From NCBI RefSeq assembly GCF_019393635.1, contig NC_057867.1, positions 434,121 to 498,120 on the forward strand: DNA of 64,000 nucleotides. Direction: 5' to 3'. Positions 10,390 to 36,100 of this stretch are shown here, piece by piece. Each line of letters starts with the position of its first letter. Positions within the stretch are counted from its first letter, which is position 1. The position numbers were made by a program, and so were the translations under genes. The notes under the pieces are model-generated. The model searched no databases. It was given only the letters and a program-made list of their open reading frames with translations, and was not told the DNA's origin. The stretch comes from Dromiciops gliroides (taxonomy: Eukaryota > Chordata > Mammalia > Microbiotheria > Microbiotheriidae).

Positions 10390-12545
10390 ACAGAGAACAG
10401 AAGGCAGAGCTTTGCTGGAGCCAACTAATACTGCTCATGGGAGTCAATTGTTAAATTTTCAGGTTGAACATTTATACCTTGAAATTGTCAGACAGGAGAG
10501 AGGAGACCAAGAGAGCAGCGAGCACATGTCTCCCTGGATTATACCACCTTGGAAACACTGAAAACTTGTGGACCTCCACAACAGCAGCACAAAAAAGCCT
10601 AAAGTTCTAAATAGAGCCTCCCCACCCCAAGGTGAGCAGAGCCCAACTTCAACATAAAGTTCAAAGTGAAGAAACTGCCTGGGAAAAATGAACAAACAAC
10701 AACAACAAAATAATTTAACCATAAAAAGCTACTATGGTGGTGAGGAAGACCAAAACTTAAACTCAGAAGAAGACAAGAAGGTGAAAACACCTACAAACAA
10801 AGCCTCAAAGAAAAATGTTAGAATGGGGAAAATTGCGGGGCAGTTAGGTGGCGCAGTGGATAAAACGCCGGCCCTGGATTCAGGAGGACCTGAGTTCAAA
10901 TCCGACCTCCAACACTTGAGACTTACTAGCTGTGTGACCCTGTGCAAGTCACTTAACCCCCATTGCCCCACAAAAAATAATAAAAATAGCTAGCATTTAT
11001 AGGGGCAGCTAGGTGGCGCAGTGGATAGAGTACCGGCCCTGGAGTCAGGAGTTCCTGAGTTCAAATCCAGCCTTAGACACTTAACACTTACTAGCTGTGT
11101 GACCCTGGGCAAGTCACTTAACCCCAATTGTCTCACTAAAAAAAAAAAAAAAAGAATGGGGAAAATTTTCTCACATAAAAGAGGCACACGAGGAAGAGCT
11201 TTAACAATGAAGAGGAAAATGGAGGGGCAGTGGTGGACAATGCTTGAACCTCACTCTCATTGCAATTGGTTCGAAGATGGAAGAAAATGTATACACACAT
11301 TCAGTTGTGTAAAGAAATGTAATTTACCCATTAAGGAAATAGGAGGGGAAGGTGATAACAGAAAGTGGTGTGTGTAGGGAATGATAAAAGAGAGGGTAGA
11401 TTAAGGGAGGCAGTGGTTAGAAGTAAAATCGATGTTTAAGGATGGTCAGGATAAAAAGAGACAGAGGAAAAAAACAAAAGAAAATGGGATGGAGACAAAT
11501 AGACAGCTAGTAATCATAACGGTGAATGTGAATTGAATGAGCTCACCCATAAAATGGAAGTGGGTAGCAGAATGGATTAGAAACCAGAATCCAACAATAT
11601 GTTGTTTACAAAAGACACACTTGAAACAGAAGGACATACACAGAGTTAAAATAAAGGGCCAGAGCAGAATCTAATATGCTTCAGCTGAAGTAAAGAAGGC
11701 AGCGGTAGCAGCCATGATCTCAGACAAAGCAAAAGTAAAAATAGACCTAATTAAAAGAGATAATCAGGGAAACTACATTATGTTAAAAGATACCATTGAC
11801 AATGGTCAAAGGATATAAACAGGCAGTTTTTGGAAGAAGAAATCAAAGCTATCTAATGTCATGTGAAAAAAGTGCTCTGAAATCAGTTCTGAATCACTAT
11901 TGATTAGAGAAAGGCAAATAAAACCAGCTCTAAGATACCACCTCACATTTCTCAGAAATGACAAATACTGGAGAGGAAGAGGGAAAAATAGGTACACTAA
12001 TGTACTGCTGCTGGAGTAGTGAACTGGTCCAACCATTCTGAAGAATAATTTGGAATTAGGCCCAAATGGCAACCCTTTGACCCATCAATTGGGGAATGGC
12101 TGAACAAGTTGTGGCATATGATTATGATGCAATACTATTGTGCTACATGAAATATCGAGGGAGATGGCTTCAGAAAAACATGGCAAGACCTATATGAACT
12201 GTTGTAAAGTGAAGTGAGAAGATCATTGTACACAGTAACAGCAATGTTATAATGATGATCAACTGGGAAAGACTTAGACACTCTGATCAATACAATGGTC
12301 CAAGACAATTCCAAAGGACTCATGATGAAAAATGCTCTCCACCTCCAGAGAGAACTGATGAACTCTGAGTGCAAATTGAAGTACAATTGTCTCACCTTTA
12401 TATTTCTTGCTTTTTTGGAAATATGGCTAATATGGAAATGTTTTGTATGATTTTACATGTATAATTGATATATTACTTACCTTCTCAGTGGGTGAGGGAG
12501 GGGTGAGAGGGAGGGAGAGAATTTGGAACTCAAAATTTAAAAAGA
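10390..12545 (+). mobile_element. Internally deleted L1 / HAL1-like element
   Basis: In order: a leader, an ORF1-like start (MNKQQQQNNLTIKSYYGGEE), a SINE dimer insertion, an endonuclease-like stretch (about 11510-11800, CLQKTHLKQKDIHRVKIKG), then an abrupt join at about 11800 to the ORF2 C-terminal region (KKCSEISSESLLIRE) and an L1-type 3-prime UTR ending about 12540. The central reverse-transcriptase part is missing. Frames are heavily broken. Could be a HAL1-type family or a one-off deletion. Confidence 0.6.
10835..11153 (+). mobile_element. SINE dimer sharing one target duplication
   Basis: Two same-orientation SINEs (about 10838-10973 and 11001-11153) are joined by a short AT-rich spacer (aataataaaaatagctagca-like). 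Only the outer ends carry a duplication: gaatggggaaaatt at 10821-10834 and 11154-11167. Confidence 0.85.
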
Positions 12546-12664
12546 AAAGAATGCCCCAAAATAATAAAATAATGAAAGATTAGAAAATATAAAATAATAA
12601 ATTAAAATATGAAATAATCATAAATAACCATAAAATATTTTAAAATGAAAAATAAAATTCCTTG

Positions 12665-12781
12665 GTTGCAGAAGGGAAGAGAAGGAGGGAGGGAGGGAAG
12701 GAAGGAAGGGAAAGAGGGAGGGAGGAAGGAAGAAAGAAAGAGAGATAGAGGGAGGGGGAGAGAGAGAGAAAGAGAAAGGAA

Positions 12782-12858
<77 letters not shown>

Positions 12859-12859
12859 C
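12665..12859 (+). repeat. GGAA/GAAA microsatellite
   Basis: Degenerate ggaa and ggga units lead into an almost perfect (GAAA)n run at about 12780-12857. Confidence 0.95.
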
Positions 12860-13118
12860 TAATTGACAGACAGTACAAATCAGGGCTTGATTTGCTGTTT
12901 GGTTGATTGTCTAAAGAAAGTGATGTAGAAAATGTCAAGAATGAATATTAAACTTCAAAGTAGTGTGTCCTGCATACACTCAGCTTTTTTTAGAGAGTCA
13001 GTTGTTAAACATTTACCAGCACCCCACTGTGGGGCAGCTAGTGCTGGGCTTGTGTGTCTGTACTTTCCTCGGCTTCTCTGAAATCAGACTTATATTCAGT
13101 GTTCCCTTAGGCTGTTTT

Positions 13119-13268
13119 GTTTGTTTGTTTGTTTTGGGCAATGAGGGTTAAGTGACTTGCCCAAGGTCACACAGCTAGTAAGTGTCAAGTGTCTGAGGCT
13201 GGATTTGACCTCAGGTCCTCCTGACTCCAGGGCCAGTGCTTTATCCATTGTGCCACCTAGCTGCCCCC
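13119..13268 (-). mobile_element. tRNA-derived SINE
   Basis: Minus-strand copy with an imperfect duplication around cttag-nctgtttt on both sides. Confidence 0.9.
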
Positions 13269-13393
13269 TCTTAGCCTGTTTTTACACAGTATGTAAGGGC
13301 ACAGATGAGCGCTCCCATAGATTCAGATGCCAAGGCATGAGTCAAATCCTCATGTTACAAAGGGTCAGAAAGAGATTTTATTGAGAGATTCCA

Positions 13394-13552
13394 GGGGGCA
13401 GCTAGGTGGCTCAGTGGATAAAGAACTGGCCCTGGATTCAGGAGGACCTGAGTTCAAATCCAGCCTCAGACACTTGACACTTACTAGCTGTGTGACCCTG
13501 GGCAAGTCACTTAACCCTCATTGCCTGCCCTCCCCCCCCCCCCCAAAAAAAA
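13394..13552 (+). mobile_element. tRNA-derived SINE with C-rich tail
   Basis: Plus-strand copy. The tail contains a C14 run before the A-run, unlike its relatives. Confidence 0.9.
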
Positions 13553-14104
13553 GAATAAACAGCTCTGGGTCTGGGTAGGCTACAGGATACATATGTGAAG
13601 TACTTTTACCAGCTTAAAATGCTTTATAAATGTGACACTTTGTGGTGGCTCAAGTGATGCCTTCATCAAACCACCAGGGATTAGGGTTCCGGCTAGGTAT
13701 CAGTGAGGTAATTAATGATACAGAAAGGGAGTTTTAATCAGATACATGCAATACCTGAAATGGCCAACAGGTGGCACACTGTTTGAGCTACCAGCCCAGT
13801 CCTTGACAATCAATAAGCATTGATTAAGAGCCTACTATGTGTCAGTTACTGTGCAGGGTTTTGAGTATGCTAATAGAAACTTTAGGGTAGGATACTGTAA
13901 TGCCACTGGACCTAGAGGGTGAGGTGCTTGAAACCACCTAGACTGAATCTCCCAACCATGCCCCTGCTTCTTTTGACCCCTCAATTGCTGGGTTCCAGTT
14001 GGCCCCAGGGAATGAAATAGAATAGCACTCCAAATATTCAGCTGGGAGCTCTGCTGTTTTTAGCTGTCCATGGTCCCTACGTCATGGGATAAGTAGTTGA
14101 CTCT

Positions 14105-14312
14105 CCCAGATCACAGGAGTTTGTGGCATATCTGGACTCAGACACTTCCTAGTTCCGTGACCCTGGGCAAGTCACCGCACTGCTGTCTGCCTCAGTTTCC
14201 TCGCCTGTAAAATAATAGCACCTCCTTCACAGGGTTGTTGTGAGGATCCAACGAAGTCATGTTTGTAAAGCACTTGGCACAGTCTGGCACATAATAGGTA
14301 TTTAGTAAATAC
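14105..14312 (+). mobile_element. MIR-type CORE-SINE
   Basis: Core cctagttccgtgaccctggg, cctcagtttcctc and 3-prime tail with gttgttgtgaggat and cacataataggtattt, as in MIR. Confidence 0.8.
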
Positions 14313-14582
14313 TTTGAGTGTTATGCCCCAAACCTTCTGCTCCATCTCTCTCCCTCTGTGGAAAATTTCCTAGGGCCTTGCTCAGATACTGGGTTATACT
14401 TCACAGCTCCCCAAATCAGGGTCTTGCCCTCCCTGACCTCCTGATGGGGGGGGGCACAATAATCGCTGACCAGCCCTTTGTGCCCAGACATTTAAGTTGG
14501 GTGGAGTTGGGGAGTGAGTCCGTGTGAATACCTGGGGTCCCAGTAGGAAAGGAACAGTCCCCCGCCCCCTCTCCCCCCATTC

Positions 14583-14583
14583 A

Positions 14584-14630
<47 letters not shown>
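14583..14630. repeat. (CA)n microsatellite
   Basis: About two dozen CA dinucleotides, 1.2 kb upstream of the FGD1 ATG. Confidence 0.95.
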
Positions 14631-14631
<1 letters not shown>

Positions 14632-14899
14632 AACTCTTGCCCTCTCCCCACCCCCACGGAGGCCAAGTCACTCACTCCTCATCCCCAGACACACACATCG
14701 ACACAGGGTCCAGATACACACGTGTGAGCCAGTGAGCACACAAACACACACACACTCGGCAGTAAAAGGAATTCAAAGCGCTTCTGGTGGGCTTTTGTGC
14801 GACCAAGGACCTAGGAGTGAGAGTGGCTACACAAGTGTGAACCAGTGGAGGGGCACAGGGGGACGGTAGAGGGGAACCTGCGGAAGAGCGGGGCTAGAG

Positions 14900-15215
14900 G
14901 CAGGGGGAGGGGTCGATGGGGGGGCCTAGAGGCAGGGGGTGGAGCCAGTGGGGGGCCCTGGAGGCAAGGGGAGGGGTCGAAGGGGGGGCTTAGAAGCAGG
15001 GGGAGGGGTCGGGGGGGGCCTAGAAGCAGGGGGAGGGGTCGATGGGGGGCCCTGGAGGCAAGGGGAGGGGTCGAAGGGGGGGGACTTAGAAGCAGGGGGA
15101 GGGGTCGGAGGGGGGGCCTAGAAGCAGGGGGAGGGGTCGATGGGGAGGGGGCGGTGGAGGCAGAGGGAGGGACCTATAGGGGGGCTCTGGAAGCGAGGGG
15201 AGGGGCCGATCGGCG
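14900..15215 (+). repeat. G-rich minisatellite, about 32-bp unit, upstream of FGD1
   Basis: The landmark ggtc recurs at 14911, 14975, 15007, 15037, 15069, 15103 and 15135, so the unit is about 32 bp (one interval is a double unit). Each unit holds several runs of 3-8 G, giving strong G-quadruplex potential 570-890 bp upstream of the FGD1 ATG. Confidence 0.85.
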
Positions 15216-15611
15216 GAGGCTGGGGAGGGAGGGGCCGCGTCCTCTCCGGACCAGGCTGCGAGGGAACCGCTCGGGGGTTTGAGGGAGTCCCGGAGCCCCT
15301 TCGCAAGCACCCCCTTCCCTCCAAGAGCTCGCCTCCGCGGCCCTGCCCCTTGCGGGGCCAGCCGCCGGCAGCTTCCTCCCCGGATACCGGGGAGGGGGCG
15401 CCGCCCCCCGGAGCCGCCGCGCCCGGATCTACGTCGCGCCCCGGCTCCGGCCCCCTCCCCCAGGCCCGGCCCCGCCATGCCCGGCTCGGCGGCTCCCCGC
15501 GCCCCCGTCGCTGTCCCCCGCAGCCCCCGCCCCCCGTGCACGGGGGGTGCAGGCCGGTCCTAGGGGGCGGCCGGGCGCCGGGGACGCCGGGGTCCGGGAG
15601 CCGGGAGTGGC

Positions 15612-15747
15612 GGCAGGAGGAGGAAGAGGAGGAGGAGAAGGAGGAGGAGGAGGGAAAGGGGGAGGGGGAAGGGGAGGAGGAGGAGGGAAAGGGGGAGGGG
15701 GAGGAGGAGGAGGAGGAAGAAGAAGAAGGAGGAGGAGGAGGAGGAGG
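15612..15747 (+). repeat. GGA/GGGGA purine tract in FGD1 5-prime region
   Basis: An almost uninterrupted purine run of gga and gggga units ends about 40 bp before the FGD1 ATG. It is in frame with FGD1 but has no ATG. Purine-strand asymmetry suggests triplex or G-quadruplex potential. Confidence 0.85.
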
Positions 15748-15786
15748 GTAACAGGCTCGGGTGGCGGCGGCGGCGGCAGCTGCAGG

Positions 15787-30768
<14,982 letters not shown>

Positions 30769-32985
30769 GCACCAGCCCTTGGCAAGCTCTTTGCCCCTTG
30801 GTACTTGAACTCCAGATCCTGGGCACTTTTGGTCATGTTAGGGGCTTTTTAGCCAAATGTGAGGCTTGTTTTTGTAATCCCCAACCTCATGTTTGTCACT
30901 TGGGGCAGGGCGCTTTATAAAGAGAGGACAAAAGCCCTGTCCTCCCCATCTCCTCCACCCTATGTGAAAGGCCTCAGCTGTGCTGTGATTTTGGGCAGGC
31001 TGCAAGGCCGCAGGGGCCCCTTTCACCAAGGTCCCTTCCAACTCTTTTGACATGTGGTGCTAAGTCCGTGTCTCTGGGCTTCTTTCTTTTCTTTCAAATG
31101 GCTGATCTTCAACATGTTCTCCAGTTTCTACACTCTTATGAAGTAGGGTACTTTCTCTTTTGTCATCTAGGAAACACACTGGGGAGAACTAAATGGTTTC
31201 CCAACTTGAGTTCTGAGTCACACCTGGCGGGGCCCGCCCCCCCCCCATCAGCCACTCCCCGTGACCGTGAGCATTTCCCCATCTATTTCTGGACCTGTTT
31301 CTCCTCCACACGGGTTTGGTACAGATGCTTTCTAAGGTTTCGTCCTGCGCTAAGTCTCTGATCTGAATTCCCTTTTCTCTCAGCCTCGATTCCTTCATCA
31401 GTAAAATGATGGGGTCGGCTGGACCAGAGGGTCTCTAAAGTCTTTTTCAAATATTCGAGTTCTGTGATTTTCAAATTCCTCCTCCCTTGATCTCATTTTT
31501 CCCTCCAAAAAAATGAAGTGGGAGGAAGCCCTAACTTGGACAACCCTTCCTTCTCCTCGCGTGCAGCTGGGACTGGAAGGCATTTTAGCATCTCCTCTCC
31601 CCCCCACTCCCAAAGTGGCAGGACCACTCCACCAGATAACAGCGGGGCACTGGGGGACTAGGAAAAGGAGATTGTTTGATGTTTTGTTTTAATGCAAAAA
31701 TACAGTTTTGGTTACAGTTCCAAGGAAGCCTGATTACTGTGTACCGATCACTGTCTGAGTGAGGCCGATAATCTGGCAGTAACCCAAAGCAGAAGTGGAG
31801 CCTCGGGGAAAGGCAGATGGAGAGGGAAGCGGTGGGTGTGGAAGACACAAAAGTGCAGGTCAGGTGGAAAAGTTCTCAAAGAGAACATGCTGCCGCCTGG
31901 AGAGCTTGGGAGTTCCTCCTCCTTGCAGCTCGTCCGAAGCTGGAGGACCAGTTTGCAAACAAGTCAGAAAGCATTTCTTAGGCACCAACTGTATGCTAAG
32001 CACTGGGCATACAAAGAAAAACCTCCCAACTCACTTCCAACTCAGTTCATTTCAATCCCACAAGCACTGATTAGTGAGTGTGAGTGCCCAGGACTCCAGG
32101 CCCTCCCCCCACAGGCAGCTTTCACTCTGCAAACCTTCAAGCTCACTCTAAGTGAGAACACCAAGTGTCCCTATGACGAAGGGGGCCCATGGCCTGGTTA
32201 AGTCTACCAGGCAGCTTCGACAGTCAGGACTGAGACTAAGGTCTTCAACTTAGGGAAGGAAGGGAGTCCAAGGATGGGGAAGAGCTGGCAGAGCCATCAG
32301 CACCAAAAGTCAAGTGAAAGGAAGACTGGGGAGGGCTGAGCACTTTGTAATTGATCCTAGAAGGAAGAAGGAGCCACTGTTTTGGAATGCAGGTGTGACA
32401 GCCACGCCTGACCCTTGGGAAGATTACTTTGGTTACTTTAGTTGAGGTGAGAGTGGATTGGGGAGGAAAAGGGAAGAAAATGAGGTTTGAGGCTGTATCA
32501 GTAAAGGTGAGTGAAAGGAGCTGTCCACTTGTTGAGAGGGGACTATGGCCCGTGAGGCTTCTGTCCCATCATTGGCCCTAATTTGGAGCAGGTGTTACCT
32601 GGTGAAGGTTGGGGGGGGGGGGTGAACAAAGGCTGGGAAAACTTTTGACACTTCATCTTTTTACCCCCCCCCCAAGTTCCTGTAAAGCACCGCAAAGTCA
32701 ATATCTATCCCTCCAATCTTGGGAGGCCATTATTGTCCCCATTTACAGAGAAAGAAATGGAGGCCCAAGATGTCAGGTGACTTGCTGAAAATCACATGAC
32801 ACTGCTCAATGTCAGAGCCAAGCACCCAATGCTCTCAAGTAGACTCTGCACACACTGGGGCCCCTTTGGGTGCCCTAGGCCAGTTTCATAGATGTGCAAG
32901 AGGCTCAAGAGATGCTCTTCCCCCAGAGGTAGGTCCTGGAGCACACCTGGAAAGGAAGGCCCAGCCCATCGGGGAAAGGCTAAGC
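30769..32985. other. Convergent 3-prime UTR / intergenic interval of FGD1 and TSR2
   Basis: 2.2 kb between the two stop codons. It must hold both 3-prime UTRs. I see no canonical AATAAA on either strand: + has AGTAAA at 31400, - has ATTAAA at 31688-31693. If these are used, the transcripts end without overlapping. MIR-like relics are at 31380-31480 and 32690-32850. Confidence 0.6.
32690..32850 (-). mobile_element. MIR-type relic downstream of TSR2
   Basis: Reversed MIR features: cattattgtccccatttacag, gtgacttgctgaaaatcaca. Confidence 0.6.
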
Positions 32986-33120
32986 TCACTTCTTCTTCCT
33001 CTGGATGACAATCCAGCCGTCTTCAGTAGCTTCATGCCCAACTGAGGCCAGGCTAGTGGCAGCTGATGGTCCAGCCTGGGAACCACAGGGTGGGGCAGGG
33101 ACCTCCATGCCATCAGTAAC
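32986..33120 (-). CDS. TSR2: TSR2 coding exon 5 with stop
   Basis: Encodes [15 protein letters not shown], then the conserved C-terminus [12 protein letters not shown] and TGA (32988-32986). It is separated from exon 4 by a repeat-filled intron of about 4.8 kb. Confidence 0.95.
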   Translation of the reverse strand, partial: VTDGMEVPAPPCGSQAGPSAATSLASVGHEATEDGWIVIQRKKK

Positions 33121-36100
33121 CTGGAGGGAAACAAAGGAGAGAGGCATATGTACACTTTGTACACTAGTATTGTGATTCACATGGGGAGGAGCTCGGAAAG
33201 GGAGAGAATCAGATGTGGGGAAGTGACTGGCTTTCAATTTCTGGGCCGTGGCTTAAATACAGGTATAGCAGGTGGCAGGCTCCCAAGCAGGCTTAGAATA
33301 TAGCTAACAAGGGCTGCTCTAAGTAGACTGAGCTGAATTACTGCAAATCTCATTTGAAAACTAAACTTGAAAAGGGAGCCAAAAACCGCTTCTATGAAGA
33401 TGACTGAAGGAAAAAGAGCGAGAAAGCCCTGCGTTCACAGAAGATAAAAATTCACAGAAAGAACCATCAGTAGGAGCCATGACCCCAGCTGTCAAGAAAG
33501 AAAGGCACAAAGTTGGGGTCACAAGCAAGATGGCCAATCTGACTGCACACCTATCACCGAATGGTAATAGTGGAATGGAACCTAGTGGTGCTACATCTAT
33601 CATCCATCCACCCATCCATCTAGCGAGGAGAGAGGGAGAGAAAAAGAAAGGAAGAATAAGAGGTGAGAGGAAGGAAGAGAAAGAGGGGGAAATAGAGCTC
33701 TAGTGAGCTCTGGATAGGCACGGGCTAGCCTGGGGATGGGAGAACTATAATCTTTAGGAAGACTATCTCAGGGTAAGAAATCCAGCAAAAAGAAAATATT
33801 GGGGTGCAGAGCACCACAGTATTGTAGAAGCAGAATGTGGCTTCCCTGGTAAAGAGTAGAAAAAGGCCTCAGAGGTCACACCTGCTGTCAATTAAACATC
33901 TTCAAAGCAAAGCAGCTCCAGTTTGGGACTTGTTTTGGTCATTTGCAAAGAAAGAGGAAATGATATGGGCAACTAGTATTATGGATCTGATTTTAACCCA
34001 AAGGGATAAACTGGCTGAAGTAGAAATGATGGAAACCTTGGCAAACCAAGTGACTATTCCATTCTTAGAGATTGCTGGGCAGTTGGACAGGCACCCAACT
34101 TACAGGAGAACAGATTTTCAAGGATTCAGAAGGGGGGGCAAGTGGGAAGGAATAATCTAAAGTCAAAGAATGCTCTGGAAAGTTGCTTCTTAGACATGGG
34201 ACTCTCAAGAATGAACCTGATGACACAGAGAGAAACAATTCTGATGAGGAAAAATCTCCAAAGAAACTGATGTGGAGGTCCAAGGAACTCACCATATGAC
34301 ATAAAAAATAGAGATGACAACATCAAGAGCAAGGATAATGAAGGATGAATGCACCAAAAAAAGCTCAGAAAGAATGAGTTGGACTTAGCAAGAGTCAGAG
34401 AGAGAAAATTTGAGGAATTGGGGGGGAGGGGTAGTGAGAAGGTAAAAGCATGATTCAGGCGTTTGATGGGGCCACAATGAGGGAATAAGCATTTATTGTT
34501 GGGTTTTTTTTTGTTTTGTTTTGTTTTTTGCAGGGCAATGGGGGTTAAGTGACTTGCCCACGGTTACACAGCTAGTAAGTGTCAAGTGTCTGAGGCCGGA
34601 TTTAAACTCAGGTCCTCCTGAATCCAGGGCCGGTGCTTTATCCACTGTGCTACCTAGCTGCCCCCTGGAATAAGCATTTATTAAGGGCCTACAGTTTGCC
34701 AAGCACTGTGCTAAGTAATTTTTACAAATATCTTGTTTGATCCTCACAACAAGACAGTGAGGTAGGTGCTGTTATTATCCCTATTTTTTGTTTTTTTAAG
34801 TGAGGCAATTGGGGTTAAGTGACTTGCCCAGGGTCACACAGCTAGTACATGTTAAGTGTCTGAGGCCAGATTTGAACTCAGGTACTCCTGATTCCAGAGC
34901 CGGTGCTCTATCCACTGCGCCACCTAGCTGCCCCCATTCCTATTTTTTACACTTGAGGAAACTGAGTCAGGCAGTGGTTAAGAATGACTTGCCCAGCTAG
35001 TGTCTAAGGCTGTATTTGAACTCGGGTCTTCCCAACACTCTCAGATCAGATCTATGTCTAATGACTGATGATGGGAAGAAGGCAGGACTTAACTCAACTC
35101 ATATCCTGCTTGTTTCTCCAGCTAAGCAAAATGATGTTTGGGCCAGAAAGCATAGTCTCCTTGACCTGTGCTGAACCAAGAAGGAGGGCAATGAACTGGT
35201 GACTGCAAGCAGATCCTGAACAATGGGAGAGGTGCCAGGAGACTAGAGAAGGCCCGACCTCCCAACTTTCTAAAGAGGCTAAAAACTGGAGTTTGCAAAC
35301 AAATCAATGAGTTTGAGCTGAATTCCTGGCAAAAGTGTAGACCTTCTTTAAAGGGCTATTAGGGTTACTGAAAATCTAGAAGAAGTGGTGACCGGAAAGG
35401 GCAGACATTGGGGATAGAGATCTAGCCAGCAGTGTTCCTCACAGAGTTTTTCCAGGGTAGGGACTGAAAGAGGATCAAGGCTGTGCACTGGCCCCCAACT
35501 CAGGTGCCTGATCTCCTGAAGAATGCAGGAACAGGTGCCAACTGTTGTGCTCTACCCTATGCCAGGTCATTAATGTAGGATAGCATGAGAAGACTTATGC
35601 CTAGGGGGACATTCCAGGATGAGTGGTCCTGGGCCCTTGGCTGCATCCTGGGAAAGCAGCAAATACAGAAGTGAGCTGCAGCTATGTGGGTGCAGACCCC
35701 CAGGAGCACAGTCTGAAAGCCTACAGGAAAAATAACCAGGACAGGAGCCCCAGACTAAAGGTGAGTCTGCAGTTCTGTCACTCAGAACCCATAAAGCTTT
35801 TATTTTAAGCTAGCTGACTGCCAGAGTTCAGCAGCAGTCTACTGGAACTCCAACCTGGGTCAAGGCCACGGTTGTGGTTCCTCAGACCCACCAAACCCAG
35901 GTCAAGAACTTGCACAACTCAGAACAAGGGGGCAGGGAACAGATTTTGTCCTAAATCAGACCCCTGTGAAAGTATTAAAAGGTTACAGGTTCTAGGCCTG
36001 AGTAGTCCCTGAATTGTTCCATAGCCTGGAATAACACAACACTCAATAACTCAAGAAAGCAGCAACAGAAACTTAAGAGGACACAAAGGTCAGTCCAGGC

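Larger units (their letters stand above)
1..14800. other. Gene-free flank upstream of FGD1
   Basis: Contains the SINEs, L1s, solo LTR and microsatellites listed separately. The unassigned parts (about 893-1217, 2010-2470, 2671-2900, 3083-4018, 4164-4780, 7721-8650, 9401-10389, 13553-14104) show no conserved protein frame, RNA gene or clear regulatory motif. Confidence 0.7.

Noticed and set aside
15547-15786. Non-ATG start of FGD1 at GTG 15547
   Set aside because: In frame and open, but it reads through GGA repeats and does not resemble the FGD1 N-terminus. The first ATG at 15787 is preferred; kept as a finding only.
33837-34160. 107-codon frame as a host exon
   Set aside because: Lies in TSR2 intron 4 on the opposite strand without splice-site support and resembles a LINE protein.
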